A DNA stretch of 64,000 nucleotides. Source: Myxococcus qinghaiensis (lineage in GTDB: Bacteria > Myxococcota > Myxococcia > Myxococcales > Myxococcaceae). Location: positions 1 through 64,000 of the forward strand of contig NZ_JAKCFA010000029.1 in the NCBI RefSeq assembly GCF_024198215.1, given 5' to 3'. Shown one piece after another: positions 1-7,369 of the stretch (the first letter of the stretch is position 1; each line of letters opens with the position of its first letter). The notes below the pieces were generated by a model. The model worked only from the letters and a program-made list of their open reading frames with translations, was not told the DNA's origin and ran no database searches. The position numbers and the translations under genes are program-made.

Positions 1-834
1 TCCTTGGGGTCGACCTTTGCCACGACGTGTCGTGTCCCATGCCTCACGCCGCGTCAGCGAGCGACAAGCCTCCCGCCGGCTGCTGGCCTGCTCCTTCTGC
101 AGCCGCCCATCCCCCCTGAACGCTTACGCCTGTGGCGGCACGTGGACTACAAGAACAAGAAGTTCCCACGCTGCAACTACCGCAAGAATGCTCACGACTA
201 TTCGAAGGCGTCGGAGAAGCACATCTACGACGTCCCGAACATGCGCTCTCCCGAGCGGTGGGTCGCGGTCTGGACAGAGGACCTGGCCCCCACCATCCGC
301 AAGAGTGGCGAGGTCGAGCCAGGAACACACGCTCCCAATCCTCTCTCGGATGGCGCATGGGACCTGGACCGAGGCTCCAACTTCCAGGACTGGAAGAAGC
401 CCTACTGGCACAACACTCACCACGTCATCGCGTGTGGCGAGCTCGAAACGGCCTTTCCCGACCCCGAGGAACGCCGACTGATTCTGGCGACGCGTTGGAA
501 CATCAATGAGATGCCCAACGTCATCATCCTCCCGAAGCAATACGTCGTCGCTCGCATCCTCAAGCTCCCCACGCACGTTCCACCGGAAGGCCCCGCGGAG
601 CATGAGCACTACAGCGAGAGCCTGGGAACGAAGCTGAACTCCATCAAGGCCAAGCTCGCCAAGGGCGAGTCCGACCCGAAGAAGCACAAGCTGACGGACG
701 AAAACAAGGATGCCTGCCGCTCGGAGCTGGAGAAGGCGTCCACCGCCATCCGAGCCTTCCTGATTGCTTCCGGGGAGAAGAACCCCGGCATCAATCTGGA
801 CAACCTTCGCCTGGACAGCGTCGACTGGCCATGA
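1..834 (+). CDS. AHH/HNH-type nuclease toxin, copy 1 (5' end uncertain)
   Basis: Probable DNA-cleaving toxin of the AHH family (HNH/Endo VII superfamily), delivered between cells. The core shows W-H-N-T-H-H-V-I near bases 406-429 followed by N-x-N-E-M-P-N-V-I-I-L-P near 499-533, the usual HH...N...LP layout. A paralogue lies at 7370-8140; the two align from KKFPRCNYRKNAHDY here against YKFPSHDHKKMGFDY there. The frame is open to the left edge, so the gene may begin outside the window. However, bases 3-119 in another frame could be the tail of an upstream gene, which would place the start near GTG 142. The first H of the canonical AHH is preceded by T, not A. The stop overlaps the next gene by four bases (ATGA), so toxin and immunity protein are probably translationally coupled. 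The nuclease family is well supported; the N-terminus is not. Confidence 0.75.
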   Translation, partial: SLGSTFATTCRVPCLTPRQRATSLPPAAGLLLLQPPIPPERLRLWRHVDYKNKKFPRCNYRKNAHDYSKASEKHIYDVPNMRSPERWVAVWTEDLAPTIRKSGEVEPGTHAPNPLSDGAWDLDRGSNFQDWKKPYWHNTHHVIACGELETAFPDPEERRLILATRWNINEMPNVIILPKQYVVARILKLPTHVPPEGPAEHEHYSESLGTKLNSIKAKLAKGESDPKKHKLTDENKDACRSELEKASTAIRAFLIASGEKNPGINLDNLRLDSVDWP

Positions 835-1421
835 CCGCGCCCCCCTCCTACGTCATCCTTCAGGCACGGAGCGACCTGGAGGACTGCGTCATCGACCAGT
901 TCCCTCGTGAGCTGGCTTGCATCTGGCAACCCACGGAAGGGGCCCCAGCCAGGAACCTCTACCCGGCAGCGCTCGACTTCCACATGTCTCGTAGGATGGG
1001 TGGCAAGCGGGTCACCGATTGTCTTCGCAACACCCTGGGATACCTCTTCGTTTCGGCGCGGTTCCGACAGGTCCTCGAAAGCTCCGCCGGAGTCGACATC
1101 GAGTACCTCCCCATTCGCCTCATCAATCACAAGGGGCGTCGCGAACCGGGCGAGTTCTTCATCGCCAACGTGCTGGGCACGCTCGACTGCATGGACATGC
1201 GGCGAAGCGAATATGAACCCAGCGCCCTCCGGAAGGGCGAGGTCTTCGGGCTGCGCAAGCTCGAGCTGGACATGAGTCGCATCGAGCCATCACGAAACCT
1301 GTTCCGGCTCACGACGATGCCCCGGCTCATCGTCGCCCGGCGGGAGTTGGTCCAAGCGCTGGAACTCGCCGGCCTCGCTGGCGTGAGTGTCAGCCCCGTG
1401 GGAACCCCCGTCGACCTGTGA
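831..1421 (+). CDS. Imm11-like immunity protein, copy 1
   Basis: Cytoplasmic protein of 196 residues expected to neutralise the AHH nuclease encoded just upstream. It resembles the Imm11 family (DUF1629), typified by M. xanthus MXAN_0049. Conserved stretches shared with the paralogue at 8150-8737 include IEYLPIRLINHKGR (against IEFLPVSIANHKGR), the following FFIANVLGTLDC (against YFIANVLDHVDC), and a C-terminal NLFRL. No signal peptide is visible. The ATG overlaps the toxin stop in an ATGA, typical of toxin-immunity pairs. The two Imm11 copies are clearly diverged outside these motifs, so each may be specific for its own toxin; that is inference. Confidence 0.75.
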   Translation: MTAPPSYVILQARSDLEDCVIDQFPRELACIWQPTEGAPARNLYPAALDFHMSRRMGGKRVTDCLRNTLGYLFVSARFRQVLESSAGVDIEYLPIRLINHKGRREPGEFFIANVLGTLDCMDMRRSEYEPSALRKGEVFGLRKLELDMSRIEPSRNLFRLTTMPRLIVARRELVQALELAGLAGVSVSPVGTPVDL

Positions 1422-1448
1422 ACCCGCACCGACCTTGAATCGCGCACC

Positions 1449-2267
1449 GTGACAGAACTCGAATACGTCCAGGACACCCTCGCTGCCCACTTCAGGACGC
1501 TCCTCCGCCGCCTTCCTCCTCCAGGAGCGTGGCCCTCCGACGAAGAGGGCGACCTGACCAATCTCGCGCACTGCTACCGATTGAGAGCCATCGCGGGATT
1601 CCTCGAGACGGGGGAAGCCCTTCCCTATGTCGCGGACCTTCATCGCGCCGGACAAGCCCGCCTCTATTACCTGCGAGGATGTGCTCAGGGGGTGACCGGC
1701 ACGCCTCGCTTCTGGCGAACCTCGCGCAACAGGGCCTTCTTCGACTGCCTGGCCATCAACGACCTTGAGACCGCGGAGGAGCTGGCTCGGCTGTGTGATG
1801 ACCGCTGGGTGGAGGCGCTCGAATACGAAGACGACTTCCTCTTCCCACAGTTCCTGCAGCGCCTCTTCCTGGAGCGACGTGCTCCACACGCCACGCCGAC
1901 ACTTCCCGCGCTCCTGGACCGCTTTGCCCGGGTGATTGGCGAAGAAGAAAGCCCCTTCTACTCGCTCTGCCAGGCACTCCACGCGGCAACTCCCGCCCTT
2001 TTCGAGAGCAGCCTGGAGGCCATCGTTCAGCGCCGTGCCACCAACTACGCCAGGGCCGCGCACTTCAATGACCTGCCACCGCTCCTCCTCCACACCGAGC
2101 GCTACATCGACGTGCAAGCGGTGGCCATCATCCGCCTGGCACGGGAGTCCGGGCTCGCCTCCTCGCGACAGGAGTATTCCCGGGTCCCTGGTGAGCTATG
2201 CGAGCTCGCACGGAGTCGTCAGACCTTTCCTCCTCCGCACGCATGGCGCGACCTGACGCCCCCCTGA
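1449..2267 (+). CDS. Imm49-like immunity protein, copy 1
   Basis: All-helical 272-residue protein of the kind annotated as immunity 49 family, found beside polymorphic-toxin nucleases. Its landmark is LEYEDDFLFPQFLQR near residues 122-136. The paralogue at 8749-9567 has LEYEDDFLLYHFLHQ at the same place, the same length, and a similar C-terminal ARESG..SSRQEY / AEMQG..TRREY segment. The start is a GTG, 27 bases after the Imm11 stop, and no strong ribosome-binding site is visible. It ends five bases before the next gene, in the same apparent operon. It may be a second protective factor against the same nuclease, or immunity for a related toxin; the sequence cannot decide. Confidence 0.6.
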   Translation: MTELEYVQDTLAAHFRTLLRRLPPPGAWPSDEEGDLTNLAHCYRLRAIAGFLETGEALPYVADLHRAGQARLYYLRGCAQGVTGTPRFWRTSRNRAFFDCLAINDLETAEELARLCDDRWVEALEYEDDFLFPQFLQRLFLERRAPHATPTLPALLDRFARVIGEEESPFYSLCQALHAATPALFESSLEAIVQRRATNYARAAHFNDLPPLLLHTERYIDVQAVAIIRLARESGLASSRQEYSRVPGELCELARSRQTFPPPHAWRDLTPP

Positions 2268-2271
2268 CCTC

Positions 2272-3345
2272 ATGAGCACCTCATCATTGAAGCTCTCGGG
2301 AATGGGGATGATGACGTCCCTGGGGCAAGGCGCGGAGAGCGTCTGCGCGGCCATCCGGTGTGGCCTGAGTCGTCCACGTCCCGTGGGCGATGTCGTCGTC
2401 TGGGATGTGGATGCCCAGGATGAAGTCCCACTCATCGGTCACCCCGTCGAAGGTGTCACGGAGGGGTTCCAGGGGCTTGGCAGATGGTCGCGGCTCGCCC
2501 GACTGGCGCTGGCCGACCTCATCCGCTACTCCGCCCTCGAAGCCTGGCCTGAAGAGGCCTGGAAGCGCTGCGGCTTCCTCTTCTGCACGCCTTCGCTCGC
2601 TCCGGACCGCTTCTCGTTCCACCGCGCGGAAGCAGCCCTGCTCATGGAGAGGCTCCTCCAAGCGGCGAAGCTCCCCATTCCCCTGGAGTCCCGGCTCCTC
2701 TTTCCCGAGGGAGAGTCCGCGACCTGGATGGCCCTGAAGGCCGCCGGGCAGCAACTCTCCTCTGGCAGATGGGACAGAGCCCTGCTGCTCTCGGTCGACA
2801 GCCTGCTGGACACCAGCTCCCTGCGCTGGCTCGCCGAGACACGTCGACTGAAAGGCCCAGAACAACCCGTGGGCTTGATGCCTGGTGAAGCCGGGGTCTG
2901 CCTGCTGCTCGAGAATCCTCGCCGCTGCCTGGGACGCCCGGAGGGAACCCTGCTCGCCGTGGGGATGGCGGAAGCCCCCGGGGAGGCGCTATCGAAGGCC
3001 CGCGGCACGGGGCGAGCCCTGTCACAAGCCATCAACGAGGCGCTCACCCTGACCCGCCATGCGCCCGTCGGCACTGTCATCGGCAACCTGAATGGCGAGG
3101 AGCACCGCGCCTCGGCCTGGGGACTCGCGCTGACCCAGACCCCGCGCTCCGCCTTGCCCTCGGACGTCCGCGAGGTCTGGCCGGCGGTCAGCCTGGGTGA
3201 CGTCGGGGCCGCGAGCACAGCGGTGGGCCTGTGCTACGCGGCACGCTCCCTGACCCGAAGACATGCGCGCCCAGGCCACACGCTGGTATGGGGCGTGTCG
3301 GACCACGGAGCGCAGGGTGCCGTGCTCCTCGATTCCCCGACCTGA
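2272..3345 (+). CDS. Ketosynthase-fold (thiolase-like) protein without catalytic residues, copy 1
   Basis: 357-residue protein with the outline of a beta-ketoacyl-ACP synthase. The N-terminus (KLSGMGMMTSLGQG) matches the first strand of that fold, WDRALLLSVDSLLD matches the strand after the nucleophile helix, and a C-terminal SLGDVGAASTAVGL matches the GHTLGAAG loop. All three catalytic positions are lost: the nucleophile Cys region reads GESATWM (about 146-152), the first His region reads IGNLNGE (about 270-276), and the second His is D in SLGDVGA (about 307-313). It is therefore very unlikely to condense acyl chains. It lies between immunity genes and spike-type genes, and a paralogue at 6140-7330 has the same losses. 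A structural or adaptor role in effector loading is an inference. Confidence 0.7.
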   Translation: MSTSSLKLSGMGMMTSLGQGAESVCAAIRCGLSRPRPVGDVVVWDVDAQDEVPLIGHPVEGVTEGFQGLGRWSRLARLALADLIRYSALEAWPEEAWKRCGFLFCTPSLAPDRFSFHRAEAALLMERLLQAAKLPIPLESRLLFPEGESATWMALKAAGQQLSSGRWDRALLLSVDSLLDTSSLRWLAETRRLKGPEQPVGLMPGEAGVCLLLENPRRCLGRPEGTLLAVGMAEAPGEALSKARGTGRALSQAINEALTLTRHAPVGTVIGNLNGEEHRASAWGLALTQTPRSALPSDVREVWPAVSLGDVGAASTAVGLCYAARSLTRRHARPGHTLVWGVSDHGAQGAVLLDSPT

Positions 3346-3361
3346 GAGACGGAGCGGCGTC

Positions 3362-4399
3362 ATGCTGGACCTTCAAACCCTGACCCCCGAGACGCTGCTG
3401 TCGGCAAGCCTGGCGGACGTCGTCGAAACAGTGGTTGCACGGGAGCCCGCGCGCTTCCGTGCTCGACTGGCCAGCGTGGACCCAGCGGCCCTTCAGGCCC
3501 GCCTCACCGATATCCAGCGCGTGCTTGGCATTGTGCCTCCCGCGCAACTCCAGGAGTGGGAGGCCATCCAGCACGCGCTGAACTCACGAGACTCCGCGGA
3601 CTCCCTCTGGAATTCGGAGGACCGCTCACTCCGGCTCGACGTGCCTTCGCGCATGCCCGCGGACCTCGACGCGCTCGCGGCCTTGCTCCAGGCCTACCCC
3701 GAAGGACTCTTCGCCGGACTCTTCGTCCTCAGCGAAGAAGCCTCGGGAGACCGGGTCTTGATGAGCCTGCTGTCAGAGCCAGGGCAGCCACTGCTCGTCT
3801 TTCCCTATGCACATGGGCGAGGCGCCTTGCGGGCGGCGCACTCGTTGAAGAACTTCCTGCTCACCGCCTGGCTCTCCGACAACGAGCCCGAACCCGATGA
3901 GGCCCCGGGCTGGGTCGGTGACCCCCACTACGAAGCGCTCCAGGAAGTCGCCCGGGTGCATGATTCCCGACTGGCGGTACCGAGCCCTGACGCGCGGGCG
4001 CCCACCGCCCTCCGCAGCGTCCATCTGCATGGCCGCTCGCGCTGGATGCACAGTGTCCTCTGGGGTCGCCCCAGCCCGCGCCTCAAGGAGTACCTGGAGC
4101 AGGCGCCTGGCGACGCGGAGTGGAGGGTCGAGAAGCAGGAGTTGTCAGCGGACCCGCTGCTCGCGAACTACTGGATGTTGGCCCACTCCTTCCTTGGCAA
4201 CGAGGAGGCCTGTGCGGCCGCCGTGGTGGCGGGGCATCAGAATCCGGCGGAGCTGACACGAGGACTTGCTCGCCTGGTGGAGGGGTGGCTGGCGGCTCCC
4301 GCTCGCGCCCGGATTGGCGAAGTGGATGCCACCACGCTGGAGCGCGCTCGACAAGCCGTGTCGGATTCAGCGCGCCCCGACCAGCGAAGTCCGCGCTGA
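3362..4399 (+). CDS. Uncharacterised protein in the effector cassette
   Basis: Unrecognised 345-residue protein. The start is ATG 3362, shortly after the preceding stop, with GAGACGGAGCGG upstream; an earlier in-frame start would overlap the ketosynthase-like gene by 80 bases. It looks cytoplasmic, with no signal peptide or membrane segment. The N-terminal 60 residues are rich in short helices (ARFRARLASVDPAALQARL), the middle holds alternating hydrophobic strands, and the C-terminus is helical and Ala-rich. It sits between the inactive ketosynthase-like gene and the first DUF4150 gene. The second cassette has no counterpart, so it may be specific to the first effector or to spike assembly. 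No function is proposed. Confidence 0.6.
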   Translation: MLDLQTLTPETLLSASLADVVETVVAREPARFRARLASVDPAALQARLTDIQRVLGIVPPAQLQEWEAIQHALNSRDSADSLWNSEDRSLRLDVPSRMPADLDALAALLQAYPEGLFAGLFVLSEEASGDRVLMSLLSEPGQPLLVFPYAHGRGALRAAHSLKNFLLTAWLSDNEPEPDEAPGWVGDPHYEALQEVARVHDSRLAVPSPDARAPTALRSVHLHGRSRWMHSVLWGRPSPRLKEYLEQAPGDAEWRVEKQELSADPLLANYWMLAHSFLGNEEACAAAVVAGHQNPAELTRGLARLVEGWLAAPARARIGEVDATTLERARQAVSDSARPDQRSPR

Positions 4400-4473
4400 G
4401 CGCACACACGACGGGAGTGGGATGGCACCCGAGTCGGACAGGGCCCGCCTCGCTCCGGGCCTTCGGGATGGGG

Positions 4474-4479
4474 TATCCT
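4474..4479 (+). promoter_or_regulatory. Candidate -10-like element before DUF4150 copy 1
   Basis: TATCCT lies 20 bases before the ATG at 4500. A similar TATTCT lies 22 bases before the paralogous DUF4150 gene. No convincing -35 hexamer is seen, so this is only a weak promoter candidate supported by its presence at both copies. Confidence 0.25.
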
Positions 4480-4499
4480 GCCTTCCTGGGGAGGACGCC

Positions 4500-4964
4500 A
4501 TGCCCGTCAACACTGGTGTGAACAAGATGTCCGTCGTCACCAAGGACAGCGGGGGTGTCACCGTCGCGTTCCCTGACGTCTGCAAGACACCCAGCCCCGC
4601 GGGCCCCGTCCCCCTCCCCTACCCCAACGTCGCGCAATCCTCCGACACCGACAAAGGCACCAAGAAGGTCTCTGTCGCGGGCAGTCCGGTGTGCGTGAAG
4701 GACTCCCACTTCAAGCTGAGCACCGGCGATGAGGCAGGCACCGCGGGAGGCGGCGTGGCCTCCAACAAGACGAAGGGCAAAGCGGAGTTCGTCAACTTCT
4801 CCTTCGACGTGAAGTTCGAGGGAAAGAACGTGGCGCGTGCCCTCGACCTGATGCTCCACAACGACAAGAACACACCGCCGTTTCCTCTCCTCCAGGGTCC
4901 CGTCGTGGCCATGGCGGGGGCGGAGGCCAAGCCCAAGTGTCTGGTCTGCGACCATGATGTCTGA
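4500..4964 (+). CDS. PAAR-like protein, DUF4150 family, copy 1
   Basis: 154-residue protein of the DUF4150 PAAR-like family, whose members cap the VgrG spike of type VI secretion systems and carry or recruit effectors. The start is ATG 4500, preceded by a good ribosome-binding site (GGGGAGGACGCC). Family-like features are the N-terminal VNTGVNKMSVVTKDSGG, the TAFPDVCKTP-type segment (here VAFPDVCKTPSP), PLPYPNVAQSSDT, and GDEAGTAGGGVAS near the middle. The C-terminus ends in a KCLVC pair that could bind metal. It is strikingly similar to the copy at 5654-6118, differing mainly in a few conservative positions and the last ten residues. Its position between effector genes supports the spike role. 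Confidence 0.8.
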   Translation: MPVNTGVNKMSVVTKDSGGVTVAFPDVCKTPSPAGPVPLPYPNVAQSSDTDKGTKKVSVAGSPVCVKDSHFKLSTGDEAGTAGGGVASNKTKGKAEFVNFSFDVKFEGKNVARALDLMLHNDKNTPPFPLLQGPVVAMAGAEAKPKCLVCDHDV

Positions 4965-5059
4965 GGCGCTGCGCCGAAGCGTCCGCACAGAAGGGGACTC
5001 ACCTGTCGGATGAATGTGTTTCCCCCGTGGCGATCCTCTCCCTCACCAGGTCCTCGTTC

Positions 5060-5578
5060 ATGAGCTCTCAAGCAACCAGCAAGTCTGTCCCGCCGCTCCA
5101 GGTACAGGAGCCCATTCTGGGGAGCCGCTCGGGTCAGCTCGTGGGGCTCGACGCCTCGGGGGCGCCGCTCGTGGACTTCGCCGGCAACACCCAGGGGCCC
5201 GTGCCCGCGCGGCTGGCTGTCGCCCTGGAGCCTCGCGGGCTTCAGGAGGCCGTGGCCCGGCGACAGAAAGCGGTCCTCTTGTTCGAGAACGGGGACCCGA
5301 CGCTGCCCTTCATCATGGGCCTCATCCACGAGCCCAGTCCGACGCCGCTGCTGGATGCCTTGCTGGAGCAACCTCCGGAGGCGTCGAGTGCGCCCACCGA
5401 GGCCCACGTCGATGGCAAGCGCGTAGTCATCGAGGGACAGGATGAAGTGGTCCTCAAGTGCGGGGAGGCCAGCATCACCCTGCGCCGCAATGGCAAGGTC
5501 ATCATCAAGGGGACCTATCTCGAGTCGCGCGCCACCGGCACCCACCGCATCAAGGGCGGTTCGGTGGAGATCAACTAG
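5060..5578 (+). CDS. DUF6484-like type VI spike-associated protein
   Basis: 172-residue protein, counting from ATG 5060; a GTG at 5027 would add eleven residues, and neither start has a clear ribosome-binding site. The N-terminal half (ILGSRSGQLVGLDASGAPLVDF, then a short beta barrel through PFIMGLIHEP) resembles the OB-like domain annotated as DUF6484. The C-terminal half (KRVVIEGQDEVVLKCGEAS, ITLRRNGKVIIKGTYLESRA, HRIKGGSVEIN) resembles the repeating strands of the VgrG/gp5 needle. It is flanked by the two DUF4150 PAAR-like genes, in keeping with a part of the spike tip or a linker between VgrG and the PAAR-like cap. The assignment rests on motifs and context. Confidence 0.6.
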   Translation: MSSQATSKSVPPLQVQEPILGSRSGQLVGLDASGAPLVDFAGNTQGPVPARLAVALEPRGLQEAVARRQKAVLLFENGDPTLPFIMGLIHEPSPTPLLDALLEQPPEASSAPTEAHVDGKRVVIEGQDEVVLKCGEASITLRRNGKVIIKGTYLESRATGTHRIKGGSVEIN

Positions 5579-5625
5579 ACAACGTCCAGGGGCGAGGGCA
5601 CTCGATTCCAGACGGACGGGCAGAG

Positions 5626-5631
5626 TATTCT
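5626..5631 (+). promoter_or_regulatory. Candidate -10-like element before DUF4150 copy 2
   Basis: TATTCT lies 22 bases before the ATG at 5654, matching TATCCT at nearly the same distance from the first DUF4150 gene. No good -35 partner is visible. Low confidence. Confidence 0.25.
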
Positions 5632-5653
5632 TGACGGACCTGGAGATGGGGCC

Positions 5654-6118
5654 ATGGCCGTCAACACAGGCGTCAACAAGCTGTCCGTCGTCACCAAGGA
5701 CAGCGGGGGAGTGACCACGGCCTTCCCTGACGTGTGCAAGACGCCCAGCCCCGCGGGCCCCATCCCCATTCCCTACCCCAACGTGGCCCAGTCCTCTGAC
5801 ACGGACAAGGGCACGAAGAAGGTGTCCGTCGCCGGCAACCCGGTGTGCGTGAAGGACTCGAACTTCAAGACGAGCACGGGCGACGAGGCGGGCACGGCCG
5901 GCGGCGGCGTGGCCTCCAGCAAGACGAAGGGCAAGGCGGAGTTCATCAACTTCTCCTTCGACGTGAAGTTCGAGGGGAAGAACGTGGCCCGCGCCTTCGA
6001 CCTCATGCTCCACAACGACAAGAACACGCCGCCGTTTCCCGTCATGCAGGGACCGGTGGTCGCGGGCGCGGGGAGCAAGAAGGAACCCAAGTGCGGCATC
6101 TGCAAGAAGCACCTCTAG
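5654..6118 (+). CDS. PAAR-like protein, DUF4150 family, copy 2
   Basis: Second 154-residue DUF4150 PAAR-like spike cap. It shares nearly the whole sequence with the copy at 4500-4964, including VNTGVN, TAFPDVCKTPSPAGP, SSDTDKGTKKVSVAG and FSFDVKFEGKNVARA. It differs at the C-terminus, which reads KCGICKKHL instead of KCLVCDHDV; both keep a CxxC pair. The start is ATG 5654, after GGAGATGGGGCC. It is followed 21 bases later by the second ketosynthase-like gene and then the second toxin, so it heads the second cassette. The closeness of the two copies suggests recent duplication or gene conversion, with the tail perhaps specifying the cargo; that last point is inference. Confidence 0.8.
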   Translation: MAVNTGVNKLSVVTKDSGGVTTAFPDVCKTPSPAGPIPIPYPNVAQSSDTDKGTKKVSVAGNPVCVKDSNFKTSTGDEAGTAGGGVASSKTKGKAEFINFSFDVKFEGKNVARAFDLMLHNDKNTPPFPVMQGPVVAGAGSKKEPKCGICKKHL

Positions 6119-6139
6119 CGAGGTCCCCGCTGAATCGCC

Positions 6140-7330
6140 ATGAGCCCATCCCCACGCTCGAAGCCCGGTCTTCGTCCGGAAGAGGCCATCGCCATTACGG
6201 GCCTCGGGATGGTGTCCGCGCTGGGCTCGGATGTCATCTCGAGCTGCGCCGCCGCGCGAGCGGGCCTGACGCGCTGGAGTGAGCTGGACCTGGTCATCAG
6301 CGACGAGGACACGTTGGAGCCCGTGCCCCTGAAGGGGCATGAGGTCACCTCGCTGTGCTGGGGCTTTCAAGGCTACGCGCGCTGGCTCCGACTCGCGGAC
6401 GCCGCGCTGCGCGACCTGCTCGACTACTCAGGACTGGAGCGGGACACCGCCGAAGGAACGGGCATCCATGTCCAGCTTCCTGGCGATTGGATGCAAGAGG
6501 TTCACCTCCAGGGGAGCCTGATCGACCAGTTCCCGGAGAAAGAGCGGCCCCAAGTCCACGAAGACCTGGTCGCGGAGCGCGCCGAATGGAGAGCGCATGT
6601 CACCCGACGACTCATCCCAGAACTCCTTTCCCTCAGCGCGTTCCCCATCGCACCGTCCCACCGGGCCTATACCTTCGGGGGAGCCGCCACCTTCACGTCG
6701 GCGCTCTTGAGCGCGACCGCCGCCATCCAGAGCCGAGCGGTGGACCGGTGCATCGTTGGGGGCATCGACTCCTGGGTGGACGAAGAAGCGCTTCGTTGTG
6801 CCTTCGAGCTGGGACTGCTGCGCACGCCCAATCGCGCGGTGGGCCGATATCCCGGTGAAGCGGCGGCCTTCATCCTGCTGGAACGAGCATCCGCCGCACG
6901 CTCCCGGGGAGCCCGCATCGAGGGATTCCTGGGTCAAGTGGCGTCACATTCGGAGGGCGGCCACCGGTTCTCGGGAAAGAGCAGCACGGGGCTGGCGCTC
7001 TTCGAGGCGATTTCGGCCTGCTTCCCGGCGGGAGCACCCGCACAGGGCGATATCGGGCTCTCCATCGTCAACCTCAACGGGGACGAGCCTCGTGCCCGGG
7101 AGTACGGGCACACCCTGGTCCGTCTGCAGGCCTCGGGGCTGCCCACACCCGACCAGCGCTGGTATGTGCCCGCATCCTTCGGAGAGCTTGGCGCGGCCAC
7201 GGGCGCGGCAGCCGTATGCCTGGGCGTGCGAGGCTTCGCGAGGCGCTATGCGCGAAGCGCCCGTATCCTGGTGGCGCTGCTTGATGACGAACCCTCCCGG
7301 GGCGCCTTCGTCCTGAGCGACATCCCCTGA
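6140..7330 (+). CDS. Ketosynthase-fold (thiolase-like) protein without catalytic residues, copy 2
   Basis: 396-residue paralogue of the protein at 2272-3345. The N-terminus (AIAITGLGMVSALGSD) is typical of beta-ketoacyl synthases. The nucleophile position is replaced in FGGAATFTSALLSA (about 180-193), the first catalytic His in IVNLNGDEPRA (about 309-319) and the second in SFGELGAATGAA (about 347-358), where E stands for the His of GHTLGAAG. All three catalytic residues are therefore absent, as in copy 1, so loss of catalysis predates the duplication. It carries an extra charged segment of about 40 residues (QFPEKERPQVHEDLVAER). It sits directly between a PAAR-like gene and an AHH toxin gene, which fits a non-enzymatic loading or chaperone role (inferred). 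Confidence 0.7.
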   Translation: MSPSPRSKPGLRPEEAIAITGLGMVSALGSDVISSCAAARAGLTRWSELDLVISDEDTLEPVPLKGHEVTSLCWGFQGYARWLRLADAALRDLLDYSGLERDTAEGTGIHVQLPGDWMQEVHLQGSLIDQFPEKERPQVHEDLVAERAEWRAHVTRRLIPELLSLSAFPIAPSHRAYTFGGAATFTSALLSATAAIQSRAVDRCIVGGIDSWVDEEALRCAFELGLLRTPNRAVGRYPGEAAAFILLERASAARSRGARIEGFLGQVASHSEGGHRFSGKSSTGLALFEAISACFPAGAPAQGDIGLSIVNLNGDEPRAREYGHTLVRLQASGLPTPDQRWYVPASFGELGAATGAAAVCLGVRGFARRYARSARILVALLDDEPSRGAFVLSDIP

Positions 7331-7369
7331 ACCTTGCTTGGAGTCCGCTCCATCGGACGAGAGGTCGTC

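Noticed and set aside
4619..6370. 583-residue - strand open frame across the DUF4150 genes
   Set aside because: Antisense to two clear DUF4150 genes and a DUF6484-like gene; its two similar halves only mirror the duplicated DUF4150 DNA.
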